From positions 349 through 22,734 of the forward strand of contig DUJZ01000134.1 of assembly GCA_013329565.1 (NCBI GenBank): a stretch of DNA of 22,386 bases, read 5' to 3'. The notes under the pieces were generated by a model. That model made no database searches. It was given only the letters and a program-made list of their open reading frames with translations, and was not told where the DNA came from. The stretch's first letter is position 1; the number at the start of each line of letters is the position of its first letter. Shown here piece after piece: positions 1-5,895 of this stretch. A program made the position numbers and the translations under genes. Source of the DNA: Methanomassiliicoccales archaeon. Its GTDB lineage: Archaea; Thermoplasmatota; Thermoplasmata; Methanomassiliicoccales; UBA472.

Positions 1-337
1 GAAGCACGTGCCCTTTCTCAGGCAGCACCTGATGACATATGCCCTCGCGCATATCGTAGAAGTTAGGCAGCCCTTCCGCCCGTACGAAGTTGCGCACAGA
101 CTGGTGACCTTCGGCGGCCTTTGTCGTGTTCGCAGGAATACGGTGATCGAAAAGTAACACTATCTTCTCCGGGTCCCAGACCTCCTTGGCCCCTATTTCT
201 TTGAAAGAACGAAGCACCAGGGCGGCGTTCTCATGGGACATGGCCAGGTCGATCTTGGCTGAAACGATGTCACCTGGATATGCTTCCTTTCCGCTAGCCT
301 TCGAAAGCACCTTCTGGGCGAAGGTCATGGCTGCCAT
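1..337 (-). CDS. leuC: 3-isopropylmalate dehydratase / homoaconitase large subunit (partial, N-terminus)
   Basis: Only the first 112 residues lie in the window; the gene continues beyond base 1. The visible part holds hallmarks of the archaeal LeuC/HacA aconitase family: a PGDIVSAKIDLAMSHENAAL segment near residues 20-40, DPEKIVLLFDHRIPA around residues 60-75, and NFYDMREGICHQVLPEKGH near the cut. The family isomerises 2- to 3-isopropylmalate (leucine synthesis) or homocitrate-type substrates using a 4Fe-4S cluster; the cluster cysteines lie outside the window. The ATG at 337 is preceded by GGAGG at a 3-base gap, a tight spacing. A second ATG at 328 would put GGAGG 12 bases upstream. A TATA-like AATATA lies near 356-363. 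Which substrate is used (leucine versus homoaconitate pathway) cannot be decided from this fragment. Confidence 0.9.
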   Translation of the reverse strand, partial: MAAMTFAQKVLSKASGKEAYPGDIVSAKIDLAMSHENAALVLRSFKEIGAKEVWDPEKIVLLFDHRIPANTTKAAEGHQSVRNFVRAEGLPNFYDMREGICHQVLPEKGHVL

Positions 338-512
338 GACCCTCCAATACGCTCTCCGTATATTCGTTTTTTCAGAACGGCCGCTTGCCCCGATGGAATA
401 AACGGACCTCGTCGATGGGGGGAGACCGAACCCCGGTATATCGGACCAGACCGATCCACCCATTGGTGCGCGCGGGGTCGGTTTTAAGCTCCGGCCTGAT
501 AATCAGCTCCTC

Positions 513-836
513 ATGGGTCCTAGGTGGAGGTGGTTCCTGTGGCGGTTCTTGGCTTCGGCCTTGCTTATGGCGATCAGCCTGTTCTTGTTCTCCCTGGCCC
601 CGACAGGCGACTTCATCATCTGGCCTTTCGCCATCGTTTGCTTCATGTCCGCCATCGTCATCTGGTTCTACAGACATCCGGACGGTTATCACAGCCACGA
701 TGGTGCGATCACCAGAGGTCCCCGCACCGAACATGAGAGGCAGGTGGAGAACGACCAGGCGATCCAGGCGGAACGCAATAGCGCCGGTCTGAGCGGTTAC
801 TGGGTGGACCGGCGTTACTTTGGAAGGTTCAAGTAG
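513..836 (+). CDS. Small two-helix membrane protein, paralogue A
   Basis: This 107-residue protein is not recognised as a named family. It starts with a basic WRWFLWRF segment, then two hydrophobic helices (about residues 12-28 and 32-50), then the turn WFYRHPDGY and a charged cytosolic-type tail (about 50 residues) ending WVDRRYFGRFK. The next gene downstream has the same plan and shared tail motifs (RTEHE versus RTDHE, VDRR versus VDRK), so the two are tandem paralogues. No Shine-Dalgarno site is visible. A TTTTAAG element at 482-488 lies about 28 bases before the ATG, consistent with a leaderless transcript. A GC-rich inverted repeat overlaps its stop codon. Function unknown. Confidence 0.75.
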   Translation: MGPRWRWFLWRFLASALLMAISLFLFSLAPTGDFIIWPFAIVCFMSAIVIWFYRHPDGYHSHDGAITRGPRTEHERQVENDQAIQAERNSAGLSGYWVDRRYFGRFK

Positions 837-855
837 CCCGGGGACCAGGCGGGCT
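835..855 (+). terminator. GC-rich stem-loop at the stop codon
   Basis: AGCCCG and CGGGCT form a perfect six-base stem around a nine-base loop, beginning inside the TAG stop of the preceding gene. There is no T-run after it, so it may be a processing or stability element rather than a classical terminator. Confidence 0.35.
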
Positions 856-890
856 CTCCGAACAGTGCTGAAAACGATGTTGCCATAATA

Positions 891-908
891 TTATAAGGTC
901 GTACGTAC
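891..908 (+). promoter_or_regulatory. TATA box and GTACGTAC palindrome upstream of paralogue B
   Basis: TTATAAG at 891-897 is about 30 bases before the ATG at 926, the right place for a leaderless archaeal promoter. A perfect eight-base palindrome GTACGTAC follows at 901-908, between TATA box and start, where a repressor could act. The promoter role is inferred from position and consensus; the operator role is speculative. Confidence 0.5.
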
Positions 909-925
909 AGTTAATATCGAGAAGA

Positions 926-1246
926 ATGAGATCGACCTTGTCCATGAGGGTACTGGCAAGCGTATTGTGCATATGCCTAGCCATCTCGTCGTTTTTCTTC
1001 GGATATGACATGATGTCGATCAACATGTTCATCACAATGTTCCTTTGGACGTCGGGTTTCATTTTCCTCGTTCTCGCCATCGCGGTTCTGTTCCACGGCC
1101 CGTCCGGATATGGTCAGGGGCGGGTGGATAGCCGTAGAGCGGGCATCAGGACCGATCACGAGCTGCGCAGGGACTCCAAGGCCCAGAGAGAAAGGGAATT
1201 GCTCAACGTTCGCATGGACCAACACATGGTGGATCGCAAGTGGTGA
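926..1246 (+). CDS. Small two-helix membrane protein, paralogue B
   Basis: This 106-residue protein has two predicted membrane helices (about residues 7-25 and 32-57) with a GYDMMS turn between them, then HGPSGYG and a hydrophilic, arginine-rich tail ending DQHMVDRKW. It parallels the upstream protein in length, helix placement, the post-helix Gly-Tyr turn and the tail motifs RTDHE and VDRK. It has its own TATA box (891-897) and no ribosome binding site, so it is probably transcribed separately from paralogue A. An inverted repeat TGATCC-GT-GGATCA covers the stop codon (1244-1257). The alternative downstream start MRVLAS would shorten it by six residues. Function unknown; membrane localisation is inferred from hydrophobicity. 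Confidence 0.75.
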   Translation: MRSTLSMRVLASVLCICLAISSFFFGYDMMSINMFITMFLWTSGFIFLVLAIAVLFHGPSGYGQGRVDSRRAGIRTDHELRRDSKAQRERELLNVRMDQHMVDRKW

Positions 1247-1368
1247 TCCGTGGATCATCGTTCCCACGCCAAAACCCTTCATCATCCTGAAAAGGACCCG
1301 AGACCGTACCGATCATTGGACCTTATGCATACCGATAAATCCTGCCAGTCCGTTCGAAGTGCGTTGAT

Positions 1369-2877
1369 ATGAAGATCACTGTGCACGGAGGGGCGGGGGT
1401 CGTCGGGGGAAACAAGGTCCATGTGGACCTGGGGGACCGCGGAGCCTTACTGGACTTCGGGGAGCCGTTCGATGTCAACAACCGTTATTGTTCCGAGTTC
1501 GTGACCCCGCGCGTCGGGCGGGGGGTCAGAGACTATCTGAGATTGGGAATGCTGCCACCCCTGGACTGTTACCGACCTGACCTCTACCCGGTGGACCTCC
1601 GGACGGCGATGTCCCCGGTCCGGGTCGACACCTTGTTCCTATCGCACGCCCACCAGGACCACTTCGGGAACGCCGGGTTCCTTCGCGAGGACATCCCGAT
1701 GATCGCCAGCCCCATGACCTACGCCATCCTGCGGGCCTCAAGCGAGCTCGGTCGTTCCGACATGGCCACTGATATCTTCGATCACACGGTCCGCGAACCC
1801 AAGAAAGGAGAGCCGCGGGTCCTGGTAGCCTCGAAGGGCAAGGACAAGGGTGTCCGCGGACGCCGTTGGGTGCTGACCGGCAAGGTGGTAGAGGACGAAC
1901 CGGACTGGAAGAAAGGTGACATGTGCGACGTGTCCGAAGGCTCCGGGGAGCTGAACGGGATCGAGTACAAGGCCTTCCCGGTGGACCATTCCATCTACGG
2001 CGCCACGGCCTTCGCCCTGCGCCGGGGCGATGGAGACTGGATAGTTTACTCTGGAGACCTCAGGATGCACGGCGCCCACGGGGAGGACACCGCCCGCTTC
2101 GCCGAGGAGGCCGGGAAGCTCTCCCCAAAAGCCCTGATAATCGAAGGCACCAGGATCGGTCGCCCGGTACCGGAGCGGGAGATCGCCGAGGACGTCGTCC
2201 ACCAGAACTGCCTGGCGGCGGTGGAGGACGGGCGTGGTTTGACCATCGCCGACTTTTCCGCAAAGAACTACGAGCGCCTGGACACCTTCATAGATATCGC
2301 CAGACGGACCGGCAAGCGCATGGTGGTCACCTACAAGGACGTGGCCCTCCTGCAGAGCATCGCCAAGGTGGACGGCAACGTGCGAAAGGATTCGCTGTGG
2401 GTGTACCGGTCGCTCTCCGACAAGGAATGGGACCAGGTGGAAAAGCTGAGGGACGATGGATGGCAGGTCGCCGATCCGGACGACATCGCCATGGAACCGG
2501 AGGAGCACATGCTGTGCCTTTCGTTCTGGGACATGGCCAAGCTGCTCGACCTGGATTGGAAAGGAGGAACGTACGTCTACTCCAACAGCATGGCCTACGA
2601 CCTGCGGCAGACGGACAACCTGCAGAAACTGATGAACTGGATAGATCTCATGAAGTTCGATTGCCGCGGCCTGTCGAAAACGAACGGAACGCTGGACTTC
2701 GAGGAGGGATTCCACAGCTCCGGCCACCTGGCAATTGACGACCTGTGGAAGGTCGTCAGGAAGGTCTCCCCGGAGGTGGTGGTCCCGGTGCACTGCGCCC
2801 TGCCCGAGGAGTTCGCCGAGCTGTGCCCGGTGCGGACCGTGCTACCTGAAAAAGGAAAGGTCATCGACCTGGGTTGA
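1369..2877 (+). CDS. RNase J-like metallo-beta-lactamase/beta-CASP family hydrolase
   Basis: This 502-residue protein carries the zinc-binding core of the MBL superfamily: SHAHQDHFG (H93, H95, D97, H98), VDHS (H207) and YSGD (D230). A long insert follows (about residues 250-430) and then SSGH (H453) and VVPVH (H475), which correspond to the beta-CASP motifs of RNase J and related nucleases. Families with this arrangement degrade or mature RNA with 5'-3' exonuclease or endonuclease activity, so an RNA-processing role is likely; the exact activity is inferred. The N-terminus KITVHGGAGVVGGNKVHVD is typical of the RNase J fold. The ATG lies about 35 bases after GATAAATCC, suggesting a leaderless message. 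Its 3' end overlaps the tail of a degraded photolyase gene on the other strand by 17 bases. Confidence 0.85.
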   Translation: MKITVHGGAGVVGGNKVHVDLGDRGALLDFGEPFDVNNRYCSEFVTPRVGRGVRDYLRLGMLPPLDCYRPDLYPVDLRTAMSPVRVDTLFLSHAHQDHFGNAGFLREDIPMIASPMTYAILRASSELGRSDMATDIFDHTVREPKKGEPRVLVASKGKDKGVRGRRWVLTGKVVEDEPDWKKGDMCDVSEGSGELNGIEYKAFPVDHSIYGATAFALRRGDGDWIVYSGDLRMHGAHGEDTARFAEEAGKLSPKALIIEGTRIGRPVPEREIAEDVVHQNCLAAVEDGRGLTIADFSAKNYERLDTFIDIARRTGKRMVVTYKDVALLQSIAKVDGNVRKDSLWVYRSLSDKEWDQVEKLRDDGWQVADPDDIAMEPEEHMLCLSFWDMAKLLDLDWKGGTYVYSNSMAYDLRQTDNLQKLMNWIDLMKFDCRGLSKTNGTLDFEEGFHSSGHLAIDDLWKVVRKVSPEVVVPVHCALPEEFAELCPVRTVLPEKGKVIDLG

Positions 2878-3618
2878 AGTATTTCTCGACGAACGCGCCC
2901 ACTTCGAACCTGCGATAAGCTCCGTTCAGGTTGGGGTCGTTCCTATTCTCAGCGTACCCAGGCAGACGCTCCCGCACGAAATCGCCCAGTGTTCGGTCGG
3001 CATGGAAAGAACCTCCCTCCCATTTGTCGACTGCCACGTTCTCGTACCTATCGAGTATCTTCGATACGTCATTCGTTTCGGCATCCCCCGGCCAATCCTT
3101 GAACTGTGACGGAGAGGGGGGCAGGTGCTCCAGTCGGTCCGGCAGATGACGCTCGATCCTGGGTCGGAACGTGGCGGCGGCGAACTCCTGCTTCGGTGAT
3201 GCCGCCAAGCACGGTACGATGTTGTGGGCGTCCACCTCTTCGAACCCGCTGCCGCACCTTTCCATGACCTTCGTCCTCCATTCGGACCTTTGGCGCGGGG
3301 GATCGAAATCGGTTATCGTGAGCGATATCTTCAACTCCTGCAGGAAAAGCGGCACCTCTACCGACGGATCGCCCGTCAGTAAAAAGATTCGAATTCCCGA
3401 CGCTTCTGCGGCCCGGAGGGTCTACACCAGCCCTTCCAGCATGAAACGGTAATTTCGAGGGCCGGCCCCAGGAGATCAGGTACCAGGCAGAACGCTATGC
3501 CCCAGGGCACGCCCTCCCTGGCCCAGGCATGGTACGGCGCCCAGTTATCCTCCGGCCGCTGGTCCCGGCTCATCCAGTGGACCACTGGACCTTTGCCTTC
3601 GCCCTCGCGCAGGGTCCG
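2861..3618 (-). pseudogene. phr: Class II CPD photolyase pseudogene with internal deletion
   Basis: Read on the minus strand, the fragments match class II deoxyribodipyrimidine photolyase in order. GPVVHWMSRDQRPEDNWA opens the antenna domain (3543-3591). Then come FMLEGL and IRIFLLTGDP, ITDFDPPRQRSEW, and EVDAHNIVPCLAASPKQEFAA with FRPRI. RLPGYAENRNDPN follows. The gene is broken. A frame change occurs near 3456-3466, after FCLVPDLLGPA. An in-frame TAG sits at 3422-3424, where the family has an acidic residue, and a TGA at 3619-3621 blocks upstream extension. Most tellingly, RNDPN (about 2930) joins directly to RRFEVGAFVEKY, which is the family's extreme C-terminus. The FAD-binding catalytic core, roughly 200 residues, is missing. 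The product could not repair DNA. It lies downstream of the phospholipase-like gene, same strand. The family identification is from remembered motifs. Confidence 0.88.
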
Positions 3619-3681
3619 TCATCGGTTCTGGTGGCCGGGGACGATCTCTAGCATCGCCGATGACTATGGCCTTGTACGCCC

Positions 3682-4422
3682 TTATTGTCTCTTCAGGCCG
3701 TGCCACGAGGCGACCCGGTTGAGCCGGCGGTAGGTCCGGTCCCTGATCAGAACTATCAAGGATATGACGACGGAGGTGGCCAGTGGTATGGCGTTCCACC
3801 AGGCCAGGGAGAGCGAGGCGCCGATGGCGAGCGCCCCTATGGCCAGGGGAACGTGCACCAAGAGGTGGCTCCGGCGCAATGCCCGAAGCTTTTGCTCCAG
3901 GCCCGATGGGCGCCGGAGATCGGTGACCGCGGCGGCCACCGCCGCCGATCGGAAGGATGCCTGGGCCATGATCTGATGCACGTCCTTCTGGGGTTTGGTC
4001 AGCTCCAGGGACCTCGATACGAACTCTGGGGTTGACAGGTATTTCTTGAAACCCCTCTCGATGGCTTCGACCGGTACCGGTAACTCGGCCAACGCCTCCT
4101 CCCGCCGATCGTGCGACACGCCCAGGAACCCTTTGGAGGTGGATTTGTCCTGGAGGTAGTGCAAAGCCATCCCCAGGTGGCGGTAGCCCAGGTAGCTGTT
4201 GTTCCTGAGGAACGACCTCCTGGCCATCCATACATGAAGCATGACCACCCTGCGGCTCGGGTGATGGTGGCTTACCCGGTAGGAATAGCCGGGGCCGTTC
4301 ACCCGCTCCTTGTGCCGGTCCGGTTCAATGATCCCGTCCAGAAAGGCCTTGCGCTCCCCCGGCGGCAGCTCCAGCACGTCGGCGATGGCCTTGCCGATGG
4401 AGATGTGGGAGCGCCATTTCAT
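3682..4422 (-). CDS. Zinc-dependent phospholipase C-like protein with C-terminal membrane anchor
   Basis: This 246-residue protein has the histidine and aspartate pattern of the zinc-dependent phospholipase C / S1-P1 nuclease fold: MKWRSHISIGKAI at the N-terminus, EPDRHKE near residue 35, SHHHPSR near residue 52, and LGMALHYLQDKST near residues 82-95. The C-terminal part has two hydrophobic helices (about residues 185-225) followed by a basic tail, which suggests membrane anchoring. Family members hydrolyse phosphate esters of lipids or nucleic acids; the substrate here is unknown. The ATG at 4422 sits about 29 bases after a strong TATA element (minus strand, 4447-4454), so the message is likely leaderless. 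It precedes the photolyase pseudogene on the same strand. Confidence 0.65.
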   Translation of the reverse strand: MKWRSHISIGKAIADVLELPPGERKAFLDGIIEPDRHKERVNGPGYSYRVSHHHPSRRVVMLHVWMARRSFLRNNSYLGYRHLGMALHYLQDKSTSKGFLGVSHDRREEALAELPVPVEAIERGFKKYLSTPEFVSRSLELTKPQKDVHQIMAQASFRSAAVAAAVTDLRRPSGLEQKLRALRRSHLLVHVPLAIGALAIGASLSLAWWNAIPLATSVVISLIVLIRDRTYRRLNRVASWHGLKRQ

Positions 4423-4446
4423 GTGGGAACAATGATACCAGAACCA

Positions 4447-4454
4447 TTATATAA
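4447..4454 (-). promoter_or_regulatory. TATA box for the phospholipase-like gene
   Basis: On the minus strand TTATATAA lies about 29 bases before the ATG at 4422, with an A/T-rich stretch just upstream. Spacing places the transcription start at or next to the start codon. Confidence 0.6.
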
Positions 4455-4506
4455 AAATAAAAAATGAATGGAAAGGACGCCAGGGCGGTCTGTCCTGGCA
4501 TGGTAA

Positions 4507-4531
4507 AAGATCGGTGAAGACAGAAGATCTT
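4507..4531 (-). terminator. Stem-loop followed by T-run after the lysine-rich small ORF
   Basis: On the minus strand AAGATC and GATCTT form a six-base stem with a 13-base loop, followed by a short T-run (TTTTA including the last stem base). It begins at the stop codon of the small ORF at 4530-4577 and would end its short transcript before the next promoter. Confidence 0.4.
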
Positions 4532-4577
4532 ACTTCTTCTTCTTGGGCTCCGCCTTCTTCTCCGGTTTCTTTGCCAT
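4530..4577 (-). CDS. 15-residue lysine-rich micro-ORF (MAKKPEKKAEPKKKK)
   Basis: This very short ORF encodes MAKKPEKKAEPKKKK, with nine lysines in fifteen residues and no hydrophobic stretch. Three features argue that it is a real gene: an excellent ribosome binding site (GGAGGTG, eight bases before ATG), a clear TATA element on the same strand at 4631-4638 that leaves a leader of about 30 bases, and a stem-loop with T-run at its end. Its composition resembles the basic tails of archaeal nucleic-acid-binding proteins, so an RNA- or DNA-associated role is possible but unproven. It is flanked by its own promoter on one side and the separate promoter of the phospholipase-like gene on the other, so it looks monocistronic. 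Confidence 0.6.
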   Translation of the reverse strand: MAKKPEKKAEPKKKK

Positions 4578-4630
4578 CGGTAAACCACCTCCGATCCCCA
4601 CTGGGACTGGGAGTTTTGATTCATTTGCAG

Positions 4631-4638
4631 TATATAAG
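4631..4638 (-). promoter_or_regulatory. TATA box for the lysine-rich micro-ORF
   Basis: On the minus strand CTTATATA lies about 55 bases upstream of the micro-ORF ATG, leaving a leader of about 30 bases that contains the Shine-Dalgarno site. An A-rich stretch just upstream could be the BRE. Confidence 0.55.
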
Positions 4639-4738
4639 TACTTTTTGAGTTCCAGACTCCAATTATCAGTGTTAAATTATTATTTATCCAATATCAAACT
4701 TTTACGCTGTTAATTAATAATCGTGGGCGAGAAGGATG

Positions 4739-4751
4739 GTCGAAGTTCGAC
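4739..4751. promoter_or_regulatory. 13-base palindrome in the AT-rich intergenic region
   Basis: GTCGAA-G-TTCGAC is a perfect palindrome with a one-base centre. It lies in the roughly 240-base gap between the lysine-rich micro-ORF and the membrane protein. The rest of the gap is AT-rich with several TATA-like stretches (TTAATTAATAA near 4710). A regulator site is a guess from symmetry. Confidence 0.3.
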
Positions 4752-4816
4752 AATTGTTCATTGATGATGAATGAAAAGCAACTCCAGGGCTGGTTATCGT
4801 AGTAATTTATCGTCAT

Positions 4817-5548
4817 TTGACGTTAGCAGAGGTTTGGACACCATTTTTTAGCGCAACGCTTATAAAACAAAATCCCTCTGATGCCTCGCCAAGGCAGGGA
4901 AGGTTCGGGAGAGTAATACATACCCTCGAGACACTAGCTATAGTGGGGGACGCGCCCCTCCGCATCGCTATTCTGGTAGCTTCCTACGCCTTTCTTGGCG
5001 GGGCGATAAAGTACATCGACCAGGCATATGACGAGAGCCTCGGGTCGATAAAGATCGCCAAGCTGCTCGCCGTGCTCTCCGGTCTGATAATGGGAGGGGT
5101 CATGGTGGCGGACGGGGGATTCTCCACCGCCTTCTTCCTGGCCATGCTCATCAGTCTGGTGGTCACTAAGAAGATCGACAACGTGAGCTTCCTGGTCGGG
5201 ACCTTCATCGGATTGGCGACCTTTTTGACCGGTGGGTTGATCTGGGGAATGGATGTCATGCTGCTGCCGTTGGCGATCTTCCTGATCGCTGGTGCGGTGG
5301 ACGAACTGGCAGACGGTTTTGCCCACGGTCGCGATCTCGGCAAGGCGGTCGAATACTTCCTGCACTACCGGCCCTTCAGCGACTTTGCCCTGGTGATCTT
5401 GATAGTCGCGGTGCCGTTCGACTGGATATACCTGGCTCCGTACTTCGCCTTCACCTTCAGCTACCTGCTGATCGGGATGCTGGATGAGGGGCAGGTCACC
5501 CAATCCGTACGCGTGATAATCCGCAAGGCCAGCCAGCTCCGCCCGTGA
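4817..5548 (+). CDS. Polytopic integral membrane protein, unknown function
   Basis: This protein of up to 243 residues has about six to eight hydrophobic helices and very few charged residues between them. Conserved-looking acidic patches (KYIDQAYDE, KKIDN, AVDELADGF) sit at the helix ends. I do not recognise the family. The start is uncertain. The reading frame opens with a TTG at 4817 and has no ATG before the first helices. A good TATA element (CTTATAAAA, 4860-4868) lies inside this proposed N-terminus, which suggests that translation may instead begin at the GTG at 4943, giving MGDAPLRIAILVASYAFLGG. That version starts directly with the first helix. It ends 45 bases before the Cdd1-like gene. 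Confidence 0.65.
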   Translation: MTLAEVWTPFFSATLIKQNPSDASPRQGRFGRVIHTLETLAIVGDAPLRIAILVASYAFLGGAIKYIDQAYDESLGSIKIAKLLAVLSGLIMGGVMVADGGFSTAFFLAMLISLVVTKKIDNVSFLVGTFIGLATFLTGGLIWGMDVMLLPLAIFLIAGAVDELADGFAHGRDLGKAVEYFLHYRPFSDFALVILIVAVPFDWIYLAPYFAFTFSYLLIGMLDEGQVTQSVRVIIRKASQLRP

Positions 5549-5593
5549 GGTCTTGAAAACGATTAAATCCTCCGGGCCACTATCTTTCTCGCG

Positions 5594-5827
5594 ATGGAGC
5601 AGGACGATCGGGAACCAGTGCTGAAGGAGCTTCGGACCATCCCCGTGGTGGGGGAGAAGGTTGCGGAACCGTTATACATGCTGGGCATCAGGTCGGTGAG
5701 GGAGCTCGTCGGCAGGTCCCCCGAGGACATGTACGGGGAGCTGCGGACCATGAAAGGGTACTACGTGGAACCATGCATGCTGAACCAGCTCAAGGTGGCG
5801 GTCAGCATGGCCGCCAAGATGAAGTGA
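5594..5827 (+). CDS. Cdd1-family helix-hairpin-helix protein
   Basis: This 77-residue protein contains a helix-hairpin-helix core: LRTIPVVGEKVAEPLYMLGIRSVRELVGRSPEDMYGEL (residues 12-50), followed by YVEPCMLNQLKVAVSMAAK. This order and length match the Cdd1 'pathogenicity locus' family (single-domain HhH proteins), whose molecular function is not established; HhH motifs usually bind DNA or mediate protein contacts. A TATA-like TTAAATCC (5564-5571) is about 27 bases upstream and there is no ribosome binding site, so the message is probably leaderless. It is separated by 68 bases from the ACT-MBL gene, which has its own TATA element. Confidence 0.75.
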   Translation: MEQDDREPVLKELRTIPVVGEKVAEPLYMLGIRSVRELVGRSPEDMYGELRTMKGYYVEPCMLNQLKVAVSMAAKMK

Positions 5828-5866
5828 ACCAGGATGTCCGTTCCTCCGGTCGGGTGGGAACCTAAG

Positions 5867-5872
5867 TTATAA
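5867..5872 (+). promoter_or_regulatory. TATA box for the ACT-MBL gene
   Basis: TTATAA sits about 26 bases before the double ATG at 5896, giving a leaderless or nearly leaderless transcript. AGGGG-CTTCCT-CCCCT, a five-base stem, fills the space directly before the ATG. Confidence 0.55.
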
Positions 5873-5895
5873 GGTTTTTAGGGGCTTCCTCCCCT

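Noticed and set aside
1244..1257. Inverted repeat TGATCC-GT-GGATCA at the stop of membrane paralogue B as a terminator
   Set aside because: The stem is short with a very small loop and no T-run follows; a chance palindrome is equally likely.
1738..2793. Long open frame of 351 codons antisense to the RNase J-like gene
   Set aside because: GC-rich codon bias keeps the opposite frame open; the plus-strand frame has full MBL/beta-CASP motifs and the antisense product has no recognisable domain.
4325..4624. 99-codon minus-strand frame covering the lysine-rich micro-ORF
   Set aside because: Its start lies upstream of the ribosome site and its translation is arginine-rich shadow sequence out of frame with both real ORFs.
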